DNA of 60,060 nt from Bacillota bacterium. Its GTDB lineage: Bacteria; Bacillota; Clostridia; Christensenellales; Aristaeellaceae. Both the position numbers and the translations under genes were made by a program. The notes beneath the pieces were generated by a model. It had not been told where the DNA came from, did not search any database, and worked only from the letters and a program-made list of their open reading frames with translations. The stretch is taken from positions 1 to 60,060 of the forward strand of contig JAEZQK010000084.1 of assembly GCA_023413135.1 (NCBI GenBank), in the 5' to 3' direction. Below, piece after piece: positions 26,427 through 33,526 of this stretch (position 1 is its first letter; each line of letters opens with the position of its first letter).

Positions 26427-27692
26427 ATGATGGATTTCACAAGGCGTGTACGGGATGGCGGGTATTACGATGTGGTAGTATGCGGCGCTGGTCCCGCGGG
26501 CATCGGTGCATCTGTGAGCGCCGCGCTCAAGGGGCTGAGAGTGAAGCTGATTGATTACGCCGGATGCGTCGGGGGAAATTGGACCAGCGGGCTGATGAGC
26601 ATCGCGCTGGATATTATAGACAAGGGCGGCATCCCACGCGAGATCATGGACCGGCTGATGGCCCGCAATAAAGCGCAGTGGGCGGACAAAGAAAGCTACG
26701 TATATGATGTGGAAAGTATGAAGCACCTGCTGGAACAGATGCTTGTGAAGGCGAAGGTGGATATTTCCCTTCACACAAGGGTGACGGACGTACAAACGGA
26801 AAATGACCGGATTCAATCCATCCTGGCGGATGGCTTTGATGCATGCGCATACCGGGCTGGCTGGTTTGTGGATGCAACAGGTCACGGCACACTTTCCGCT
26901 CTTGCGGGATGCAGCTATCAGTCCGGCCATCCCCAAAGCGGCAAAAAGCAGCCTGCCAGCCTGGAAGCGTTGGTAAGCGGCGTACCGGACAGCTGGCACA
27001 GCGATATCCACAATCCGGAAAAGAAGAAGGAGCTTCGCGAGCTGCTGCAATCGGTGGGAATCAGCTGCACATACCCGTCGCCGCTATTGTTTAAGCTATC
27101 GCCTTCCTCCCAATGCTGGAAGCTGGCCATCAATCAGCAGTACGGCGTGGATGTGGAAATCCCTCAGACGATCACCGATGCAACCATTGATGCGCGGGAT
27201 GAAATCAACCGGGCCGTGGAAGCGCTGCGCACGCTGCCCGGTTGGGGAGACCTTACGCTGGTCGCCACCGCTGAACAAATCGGCATTCGGGACAACAGGC
27301 GCATAGATGGGCTTTATCGGATCACCGGGGAGGATTGCCTTGCGGGTAGAACCTTTTCGGATGGTGTGGTGCCGGTGCGGTACTTTATTGATGTGCATGA
27401 ATTGTCCTCTGACGGTCATGTACAGGATGGTATCAGCAACAGGAAAACAGCCCCTTATCAAATCCCCATGCGCTGCCTGATCTCCCGGGATTTCCGCAAC
27501 TTGTTCATGGTGGGAAGATGTTTGTCCGGCGATTTTTTTGCCCATGCATCCTACCGCATGACGAATACGGCCTGCGCAACGGGAGAGGCGGTGGGCCTGG
27601 CACTCACCTCCCTTGTGGGAAAGCAGGACAATTCCCTGGTGGATGGCGCCGGCATCCGCAGCGCCATGTGTGAACGGGGATATTCGCTGTAA
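26427..27692 (+). CDS. FAD-dependent oxidoreductase (FAD_oxidored family)
   Basis: A 421-residue flavoprotein. The Rossmann FAD site GAGPAGIGASV appears near residue 20, VDATGHGTLSALAG in the middle, and the C-terminal flavin segment NLFMVGRCLSGDFFAHASYRMTN closes the fold. Proteins of this type (PF12831-like) are often encoded in polysaccharide-use loci, with largely unknown substrates. There is no signal peptide. The GGAGGAG ribosome-binding site suits ATG 26427 or the next ATG at 26430. As the last gene of the kinase-controlled transport operon, it may oxidise or activate the imported sugar. Confidence 0.85.
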   Translation: MMDFTRRVRDGGYYDVVVCGAGPAGIGASVSAALKGLRVKLIDYAGCVGGNWTSGLMSIALDIIDKGGIPREIMDRLMARNKAQWADKESYVYDVESMKHLLEQMLVKAKVDISLHTRVTDVQTENDRIQSILADGFDACAYRAGWFVDATGHGTLSALAGCSYQSGHPQSGKKQPASLEALVSGVPDSWHSDIHNPEKKKELRELLQSVGISCTYPSPLLFKLSPSSQCWKLAINQQYGVDVEIPQTITDATIDARDEINRAVEALRTLPGWGDLTLVATAEQIGIRDNRRIDGLYRITGEDCLAGRTFSDGVVPVRYFIDVHELSSDGHVQDGISNRKTAPYQIPMRCLISRDFRNLFMVGRCLSGDFFAHASYRMTNTACATGEAVGLALTSLVGKQDNSLVDGAGIRSAMCERGYSL

Positions 27693-27821
27693 TGCATGCA
27701 CCAATATGTCCAAATCAGGGAAAAACGAAGTGATCATCGTTCCCGCGGCAAAGGAATAGCATGCTGATCATGGGCGAAAGTGCAACTTGCGTCCAATAAA
27801 CGCAACTTACCTTTCAACTTA

Positions 27822-27850
27822 TTGAGCAGCTTCATGCCATGATTTATACT
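27822..27850 (+). promoter_or_regulatory. Promoter of the membrane-anchored hydrolase gene
   Basis: TTGAGC and TATACT are separated by 17 bases, and the -10 ends 34 bases before the ATG at 27885. Confidence 0.7.
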
Positions 27851-27884
27851 GCTCCCGAACACAGATGGAAGGGGAGTAGAACTC

Positions 27885-29189
27885 ATGCTTGGAATCATTA
27901 CTTTACTGATCGCACTCAGTACACGGATCGGATTTTTGGTTTATTGCCTGATTACAAAGAACACGCAGACAAAGTTTAGGCACATCGTAAGGATTGCCGC
28001 ATTTGCTGTCTTTACTTTGCTCCTGATAACAGGAGTATATTGGTGGGGCTTCCGCTGGATGGGGTTGTTTATTTTACTGGCCATTTTGGCAGTTCTGAGT
28101 GCTGCTTATTTTTTGAAACCTGCGAGGAAAGAAAAAGAATACAAAGCCCTGACCACGGTGCTTTCCTTCATCAATGGGTGCGTTCTTCTAGCATTGTGCA
28201 TTTTGCCCGGCATTTTGTTTCCTCAATTTAAGGCAATTGCTCAAACCGGTTCCTTTGAAGTCGATACCAAGAGCATTACCTATGTGGACGCCAACCGGAT
28301 TGATCCGTTTTCTCAAACAGGTGAGAATCGAAAACTGACGGTTCAGTTCTGGTATCCGTCCATTGAGAAAAGCGAGGACACTTTTCCGTTGGTTGTATTT
28401 TCCCACGGGGCCTTCGGATACCGCGACAGCAATGTTTCCACCTTTGAAAACCTTGCCGGTAATGGGTATGTGGTGTGCAGCATTGACCACAGTTCTCACG
28501 CCTTTTTTGCAAAGCATGTAGATGGCAGCATGACTCTGGTTGACAGGACGTTCCTTAATGATGCGGTGAATATCACCAATGAGGACTATGACGAGCAGAC
28601 GACCTATGACAAAACGCATGAATGGCTGGCGCTTCGTGAAGGCGACATGAATTTTGCCTTGGAAAAAATCCTGCATAACGAAAACGGAGTAATTCCTGAA
28701 TCCATTCATTCGCTTATCAATAAGGAAAAAATTGGGCTCTTCGGCCATTCGCTTGGTGGCGCGACAGCCGCGCAGCTAGGTAGGGAACGCTGGGATGTGG
28801 ATGCGGTGATTGTTATCGATGGCACCATGATAGGCGAAGAAACCGGCTTTGAAAACGGCCGTGCGGTGTTGAATCATGAGCCTTATCCCGTTCCATTGCT
28901 GAACCTGTATAACGAAAGCCATTATGCGGATGCCCGGCAGCTGGGAACAGCCTACAATAACCTTTCCGCCAGCGCGCATGCTTTGAGGGCATATGATGTG
29001 GTGATTCGGGGATCAGGGCACCTGAACTTTACCGACCTTCCGCTCTTTTCCCCGGCGCTGGCAAAAATGCTCGGCATAGGGGCAGTAGACAGCCGGTATT
29101 GCATAGAAACAATGAACCGGATCACACTGCAATTTTTTGATAGCACATTAAAGGATACAGGGGACCTGATCCTGCAGCCTGAATATTAA
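27885..29189 (+). CDS. Membrane-anchored alpha/beta hydrolase, PAF-acetylhydrolase-like
   Basis: A 434-residue protein. The first 115 residues hold about four membrane helices; the rest is an alpha/beta hydrolase domain resembling platelet-activating-factor acetylhydrolase (isoform II type). Seen are the oxyanion-hole strand FPLVVFSHGAFG, the nucleophile elbow GHSLGG (Ser289) and a late RGSGHLNF, which supplies the catalytic His. Such enzymes hydrolyse short acyl esters of lipids or similar esters. The domain probably faces outside, given the helix count. GGAAGGGGAG precedes the ATG. A close paralogue of the same length and layout is encoded at 46347-47648 on the other strand. Confidence 0.82.
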   Translation: MLGIITLLIALSTRIGFLVYCLITKNTQTKFRHIVRIAAFAVFTLLLITGVYWWGFRWMGLFILLAILAVLSAAYFLKPARKEKEYKALTTVLSFINGCVLLALCILPGILFPQFKAIAQTGSFEVDTKSITYVDANRIDPFSQTGENRKLTVQFWYPSIEKSEDTFPLVVFSHGAFGYRDSNVSTFENLAGNGYVVCSIDHSSHAFFAKHVDGSMTLVDRTFLNDAVNITNEDYDEQTTYDKTHEWLALREGDMNFALEKILHNENGVIPESIHSLINKEKIGLFGHSLGGATAAQLGRERWDVDAVIVIDGTMIGEETGFENGRAVLNHEPYPVPLLNLYNESHYADARQLGTAYNNLSASAHALRAYDVVIRGSGHLNFTDLPLFSPALAKMLGIGAVDSRYCIETMNRITLQFFDSTLKDTGDLILQPEY

Positions 29190-29239
29190 TTTAGACAAGG
29201 CATATCATGCTTGGCATCATTTCATAGCGGAACTTTTTC

Positions 29240-29268
29240 TTGGATAGCGTTGCCGGGTGAGCTATAAT
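29240..29268 (+). promoter_or_regulatory. Promoter of the LytTR-DUF3021 operon
   Basis: TTGGAT and TATAAT (consensus -10) are separated by 17 bases. The transcript should start near 29275, leaving a leader of about 135 bases that contains several hairpins. Confidence 0.8.
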
Positions 29269-29279
29269 AGGGTGGGCGA

Positions 29280-29391
29280 GCATGAAGCAAGCTTAAGTCC
29301 TTGTGACATAAGCTGCTTTCATGCACGCCAGCCTACTATAATCTTACAGCTTATGTGGCCAATTCTTCACACATAAAAGGATGTGAATTGG
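29280..29391 (+). promoter_or_regulatory. Structured leader with competing hairpins before the LytTR gene
   Basis: Three pairings can be drawn. First, 29280-29295 pairs with 29309-29324 (GCATGAAGC with GCTTTCATGC). Second, ACATAAGCTG (29306-29315) pairs perfectly with CAGCTTATGT (29347-29356), which excludes the first. Third, CCAATTC at 29359 pairs with GTGAATTGG ending at 29391, close to the ribosome-binding site. A second TATAAT lies inside at 29337-29342. The pairings are visible in the sequence; control by switching among them is inferred. Confidence 0.5.
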
Positions 29392-29409
29392 CTTGTAGAA
29401 GGTGACGCT

Positions 29410-29856
29410 TTGAAGGTTCTGGTTAGAAAGATCACCAAGGATAAGGATGAACAGGTGATTGTGCAGTGCTACGAAGTAAGCGATGATGTGAAAAGCATCG
29501 TCCGCTTTATCAAGTCTACTGACACAACACTGGCTGGGTATGTGGATGACAAGTTGTGCCAGATCGCTTTGCAGGATATCTTTTTTGTGGAAGCGGTGGA
29601 TAACAAGGTATTTGCCTATACCGCGAAAAAAGTATACGAACTTAAGTTCAAACTGTATGAGTTTGAGGAAATGTATCAGGGCAAAAGGTTTTTCAGGTGC
29701 TCCAAATCGTTTGTCATCAATCTGATGAAGGTGGACCATGTGCGCCCCATATTGAACGGGCGTTTTGCCGCAATGCTGTTCAATGGGGAAGAGGTCATCA
29801 TATCCCGGCAGTATGTAAGGGAACTGAAAAAACGATTGTTGGGTGAGAGCGCATGA
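29410..29856 (+). CDS. LytTR-domain DNA-binding regulator
   Basis: A 148-residue protein without receiver domain whose C-terminal two thirds are a LytTR DNA-binding domain: IFFVEAVDNKVFAYTAKKVYEL, then FFRCSKSFVINLMKVDHV and the final ISRQYVRELKKRL. Stand-alone LytTR proteins paired with a DUF3021 membrane protein are common in Firmicutes and control nearby genes. I place the start at TTG 29410 (GAAGGTGA 5 bases upstream); a GTG at 29383 in the same frame is possible but lies in a hairpin. Its stop overlaps the start of the DUF3021 gene (ATGA), so the two are co-translated. Confidence 0.88.
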   Translation: MKVLVRKITKDKDEQVIVQCYEVSDDVKSIVRFIKSTDTTLAGYVDDKLCQIALQDIFFVEAVDNKVFAYTAKKVYELKFKLYEFEEMYQGKRFFRCSKSFVINLMKVDHVRPILNGRFAAMLFNGEEVIISRQYVRELKKRLLGESA

Positions 29857-30287
29857 GTATCAAATCTTTTTTGAAAAGATGTTTGCTGGAATATTGCATC
29901 ATCACCACTTGCGTGACGGCAGCCACAGCCGTCCTGGGACTGTCCATTTCCCCGGAAGCAATGTTTGGCTATGAAGCCTTCTTTTCGCCCCTCCTTTTTG
30001 GGCTTTTGAGCCTGATCCCTTCTCTCGTTACGTATTCGCGAAAGGAACTTTCCTTTCGCCAAACAATCATTCGCAAGGTACTGCACCTTTTGCTGTTGGA
30101 GGCGACACTGACTGCGTTTGGCCATTGGAATGGGATGTTCCAGGCATTCGGTGATATTGCCTTTTTTATGCTCGCGGTTTTCGCCGTGTATATATTGGTG
30201 CATTTGATCAACTGGCAGCTGGACCGGAAAGAGGCCGGCGAGATCAACAGGATATTGAAAACATTGCAAGGCAGAAGCACAAAATAG
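29853..30287 (+). CDS. DUF3021-family membrane protein
   Basis: A 144-residue integral membrane protein with four predicted helices (about 10-30, 40-60, 72-92, 100-122) and a charged C-terminal tail. The layout and its overlap with a LytTR gene identify it as the DUF3021 partner that is thought to sense or inhibit the LytTR regulator at the membrane. The motif AFGHWNGMFQ between helices 3 and 4 is of the type seen in this family. The signal sensed is unknown. Confidence 0.82.
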   Translation: MSIKSFLKRCLLEYCIITTCVTAATAVLGLSISPEAMFGYEAFFSPLLFGLLSLIPSLVTYSRKELSFRQTIIRKVLHLLLLEATLTAFGHWNGMFQAFGDIAFFMLAVFAVYILVHLINWQLDRKEAGEINRILKTLQGRSTK

Positions 30288-30324
30288 AAAGACGTGAAAG
30301 TATAGGCCGTCCTGGATGAGGTCT

Positions 30325-30645
30325 CTATTTTCGTTCATCCTTTTTAAGCAAGCGCTTTCCCGTATTCATATAAATGACCCCGCCAAAGATGACAACAAAA
30401 AAACCAACGATGGCAATATGCATAAGCGGCATCCATCCCGTTAGATCAAGCGCAAGCATGCATACAGCCACATAAGCACCGGCCAGCATGAGCATGCCGC
30501 CGACCAAATGACACATCTTGGTTTTATCGTACTGCTCTTTTTTCTCCTTTGGCATGGTATTATAGCCGGCAATTAAAAAGACTGGTTTGAATATATAAAG
30601 GATTATCCCTAAGATAAACAAGATGAATGCCATGGGATAGAACAT
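30325..30645 (-). CDS. DUF3784-family small membrane protein
   Basis: A 106-residue protein with three predicted helices. The loop after helix 1 reads AGYNTMPKEKKEQYDKTKMC, which is the recognisable signature of DUF3784 in Firmicutes. Function is unknown. AGGAGGG stands 7 bases before the ATG. The gene starts 17 bases after the stop of the GNAT gene on the same strand, so both are probably transcribed together. Confidence 0.82.
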   Translation of the reverse strand: MFYPMAFILFILGIILYIFKPVFLIAGYNTMPKEKKEQYDKTKMCHLVGGMLMLAGAYVAVCMLALDLTGWMPLMHIAIVGFFVVIFGGVIYMNTGKRLLKKDERK

Positions 30646-30662
30646 GCCGATCCCTCCTGACT

Positions 30663-31262
30663 TTAGCTGGAGCGCTTTTCACATTTCATGTAGACAAGAA
30701 AATTGATTCCGCTTTGCTTGCTATGCTTTTGAGGCACCCGCATGATTTCCGCAAAGCCAAGTCTTTGATACAGGCTGACCGCAGGAGCATTCGTATCCGC
30801 AACCTCAAGCACATAAGAGCTGTAAGGCGTCACCGAAAAGATATGCTGTATGATGGCCGAAGCCACCCCTTTCCCGCGGTAATCCTTGTGGGTCGCAACA
30901 AATTCCACCGATCCGCAGCTTTTTTCGATGGGGAAGGGATAAGGGTGATGTTCCAGCTCTTTCCTGAGCATGATGCCGGCGATTGTTCCCATGAACAGCC
31001 CCAGATGGCGGCAGAATTCCGCTGTGTTTATCCGTATAGACGGTGTTTTGCCGTCGGAGCAGGCGGCAATCCCTGCAGGTTCGCCATCGATGATTGCCAC
31101 ATAGAAATTTTCCAATAAAAACATATGGGCGAAGGCGTGCGACAGCTTATCCATGTCTTTGGAGAAGTATTTCAGCCATTGATAAAATCCGCCTACAAAG
31201 ATATCGCTGATTTTCCCGCGAACTTCGTTCCCCAGCTCGCTTGCCCGCTTGATTTCCATCAT
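30663..31262 (-). CDS. GNAT-family N-acetyltransferase
   Basis: A 199-residue acetyltransferase of the GNAT fold. Motif A is VEFVATHKDYRGKGVASAII with the RGKGVA pyrophosphate-binding loop, and motif B contains NAPAVSLYQRLGFAEI. The N-terminal part is longer than in minimal GNATs. It transfers an acetyl group from acetyl-CoA to an unknown amine. GAGGGAG precedes the first of two adjacent ATG codons. It leads a two-gene unit with the DUF3784 gene. Confidence 0.85.
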   Translation of the reverse strand: MMEIKRASELGNEVRGKISDIFVGGFYQWLKYFSKDMDKLSHAFAHMFLLENFYVAIIDGEPAGIAACSDGKTPSIRINTAEFCRHLGLFMGTIAGIMLRKELEHHPYPFPIEKSCGSVEFVATHKDYRGKGVASAIIQHIFSVTPYSSYVLEVADTNAPAVSLYQRLGFAEIMRVPQKHSKQSGINFLVYMKCEKRSS

Positions 31263-31306
31263 TCGTTTCTCCCTCTTCCTACCTAAACAAGGCGTAATGA
31301 TGGTTT

Positions 31307-31312
31307 ATTATA
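31307..31312 (-). promoter_or_regulatory. Extended -10 element upstream of the GNAT gene
   Basis: On the minus strand a consensus TATAAT is preceded by TGG (extended -10), 45 bases before the GNAT start. The -35 region is poor. Confidence 0.45.
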
Positions 31313-31342
31313 CCATAAATTCAGCGGCACGGCCGCTCCCTG

Positions 31343-31447
31343 CTAACGGGCATCATGCCGCGTATTCTTCATGCTGACCTTGTAGACAACAAAGATCACA
31401 AGTGAAAAGACTGCCAGCTTGTACCCGAGCGCTTTGATGCGGTCCAT
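31343..31447 (-). CDS. Small single-pass membrane peptide (34 residues)
   Basis: A short open frame begins at ATG 31447 with a strong AAAGGAGG 7 bases upstream. It encodes 34 residues: a short basic start (MDRIKALGYK), one hydrophobic helix (LAVFSLVIFVVYKV) and a charged tail (KNTRHDAR). It lies 24 bases behind the glycosyltransferase gene on the same strand. The clear ribosome-binding site and single helix argue for a real small protein, perhaps a regulator or stabiliser of a membrane complex. I recognise no family. Confidence 0.65.
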   Translation of the reverse strand: MDRIKALGYKLAVFSLVIFVVYKVSMKNTRHDAR

Positions 31448-31471
31448 GGCGTGACCTCCTTTCATATGTAA

Positions 31472-32821
31472 CTAGCATGCCCTATATGCAAAGCTGAATT
31501 CTACCATCCACGCCTGAAAAAAGGGCAGATCATATTCTGTTTTCCGCCAGGTCTGTTTGTGGCGCACAAACGAACAGCAGTTGAAGAAGCTTTGCCTTAC
31601 ATCCTCCAGTTCCATTTGTACAGGTTGAAAGCCTAAAGAGGCCATCCGGTCCAGGAAAAATTGGATGTTGAATTTGCCCCGCGTCGAGTAATGACCGATT
31701 CCAGGGGCCCAGCGGTCCATATAGGTATTAAGGACGCCCTCATGAACGGCTACAATCTTTGGCACCTGGAGGATGACCTGGGCACCCGGCTGGAGGGCAG
31801 GTCGAACGGAGCGGAGGATGGATAAGCTGGTTTCATGGTCTAGTTGTTGTTCCACCACCAGCGCGTCAAAGCCATCGAAGCCGCAGGGAAGGGAAAAATC
31901 CTGCCCGGCGGCATAGGTATGGAAAGCGCAATAATGATCACGTGCCAATCTGCCTTTCCTTATATCGCTTTCCAGCCCGAACACCGCCTTACCCGCCTCT
32001 GTAAGCGCAAGGCCCAGGCTGCCCGCACCGCACTCCACATGCAGGATTACTTTTGCCTTCTGCCGGATGCGTGATAAAAGCGCCTCGTTCAGCATCGTCT
32101 CATCCGGAATTGTCAGACCGAAGGTAGTGCTTACGATCTGCTGGTTTTCATCGCCTGCGGTGGTAGAGAGGCCGGCCGCCTGGAAGCTTGCGCCGCCAAT
32201 ATGGTGGATGAATGCGTCCAGCGCCACATACAGCCTGTAGCCGTAGGATATAAGGCGGAGCGACAGGTCGTCGTCCTCAAACGTGCCTATGCCCATCCGT
32301 TCATCGAAACCACCCAGCTCATCCAGGGTGGATTTTCTGATGAGCATGGAAAAGCCCACCAGCCGGAGCACGCGCCTAAATTGTCCTTTGTAGTGTAAAG
32401 CAATCTCCGCGGCAAAATCGTTTACGCCGGAATCCGACTTATAGGTGACCGGGATCTGCTGTATGCCGGAAATATAATTGGTAACGGGGCCTACCATGCC
32501 GATTTTGGGGTCGCTGATAAGAAGCTCCGCCATGCGCTCCAGCGAATGGGGCGGAACAAGCGTGTCGTTGTTCAAAAACCATATGAGATTGCCTTTCGCT
32601 TCCCGAAGGCCGGTATTGCAGGCGGCCGGGAAACCGGCATTCACAGTATTGCATATCAGGCGGATGCCGGGAAGTTTGTGCAAAGCATCCACCGTTTCCG
32701 GGGCGGACGCATTGTCGATAACGATGACCTCATAGGGCATACGGACGGAGGCCTGTATGCTCTCCACACAGGCCTTGGTCACCTCCCATTTATTGAAGGA
32801 AACCAAAATGATGCTGACCAC
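31472..32821 (-). CDS. Family 2 glycosyltransferase fused to a methyltransferase-like domain
   Basis: A 449-residue protein. The N-terminal 230 residues are a GT2 transferase (GT-A fold): VSIILVSFNKWEVT, the nucleotide site VIDNAS, the metal/sugar motif LNNDT and the catalytic region FEDDDLSLRL. From about 250 on, a Rossmann-type methyltransferase-like domain appears, with VECGAGSLGLAL as the SAM-binding glycine motif and an acidic end at FGLESD. The start is GTG with GGAGGGG upstream. Such fusions modify surface polysaccharides or glycoproteins, adding a sugar and methylating it. No other polysaccharide genes are adjacent, so the acceptor is unknown. Confidence 0.82.
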   Translation of the reverse strand: MVSIILVSFNKWEVTKACVESIQASVRMPYEVIVIDNASAPETVDALHKLPGIRLICNTVNAGFPAACNTGLREAKGNLIWFLNNDTLVPPHSLERMAELLISDPKIGMVGPVTNYISGIQQIPVTYKSDSGVNDFAAEIALHYKGQFRRVLRLVGFSMLIRKSTLDELGGFDERMGIGTFEDDDLSLRLISYGYRLYVALDAFIHHIGGASFQAAGLSTTAGDENQQIVSTTFGLTIPDETMLNEALLSRIRQKAKVILHVECGAGSLGLALTEAGKAVFGLESDIRKGRLARDHYCAFHTYAAGQDFSLPCGFDGFDALVVEQQLDHETSLSILRSVRPALQPGAQVILQVPKIVAVHEGVLNTYMDRWAPGIGHYSTRGKFNIQFFLDRMASLGFQPVQMELEDVRQSFFNCCSFVRHKQTWRKTEYDLPFFQAWMVEFSFAYRAC

Positions 32822-32854
32822 GGCACCCCTCCGATCCGTTTTCTTTTGTTTGTA

Positions 32855-33418
32855 TCAGAAGGGCATGAACCTTGTGTAAGGGAACAGCGCTTCATCCGCG
32901 TCGATATGAACAATGCGCCAGAAGCTGCCCTCCTGTGCGATATCAAGCACGGCCGATGCTTCCCCCGCGGTGCCTACGGAGGTGGCCAGGGAAAAACGCA
33001 GCGTGATCCTTTGGAGCGTCTTGCTGATCGCTTCCGTGTTTGTGATCTGATAGCCGGACACGAACGGGCTGGAGACGCCTGTCACCCAGTTGGGCGCGGT
33101 ATCATTCAACTGCCGCGCGTATTCATCCTTGAGCGGCGCGCTCATGACGGCATACTGTAAAGCGGCGCTTCGTACCCTCAATCCCTCGGCCCAGGTAAGC
33201 GCTGTATCCTCGGAACAGCATATGCCGACAAAATCTGTTGCCTCCATCAAAAGCCGGCTGCGCACTTCAAAATCATTTGGCTGCGGCTGCGCCAAGGCTT
33301 CAAGGATATTGACATAGGTAAGGTCGCAAAGGCCAAACTCTCCTAAAATGGCTGCCACCAGCCAGACGGCTATGGCGGCATATCCCAGGCCTGTGAGGAT
33401 CTTTTGCCAAAGGGTCAT
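32855..33418 (-). CDS. Membrane-anchored protein of unknown function
   Basis: A 187-residue protein that I do not recognise. It has one N-terminal helix (about 8-27, LTGLGYAAIAVWLVAAILG) and a soluble domain of about 150 residues, with a beta-rich end (LQRITLRFSLATSV...ASAVLDIAQEGSFWRIVHID) that resembles small lumazine/NTF2-like secreted domains in general outline only. Two adjacent cysteines occur in GICCSED. ATG 33418 follows GGGAGG; an upstream ATG at 33502 has no signal. It lies between the glycosyltransferase gene and the ribosomal protection gene, all on the minus strand. Confidence 0.6.
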   Translation of the reverse strand: MTLWQKILTGLGYAAIAVWLVAAILGEFGLCDLTYVNILEALAQPQPNDFEVRSRLLMEATDFVGICCSEDTALTWAEGLRVRSAALQYAVMSAPLKDEYARQLNDTAPNWVTGVSSPFVSGYQITNTEAISKTLQRITLRFSLATSVGTAGEASAVLDIAQEGSFWRIVHIDADEALFPYTRFMPF

Positions 33419-33526
33419 TGCGCCCAACCTCCCTCTCTTATTGAAATGTATGAGGGAGGACCGGGCGGTAATTCTTATGTGAAAAGGATTGTATGCATTC
33501 ACGCTTTGTCCAGTTTTTGCGTTGCG

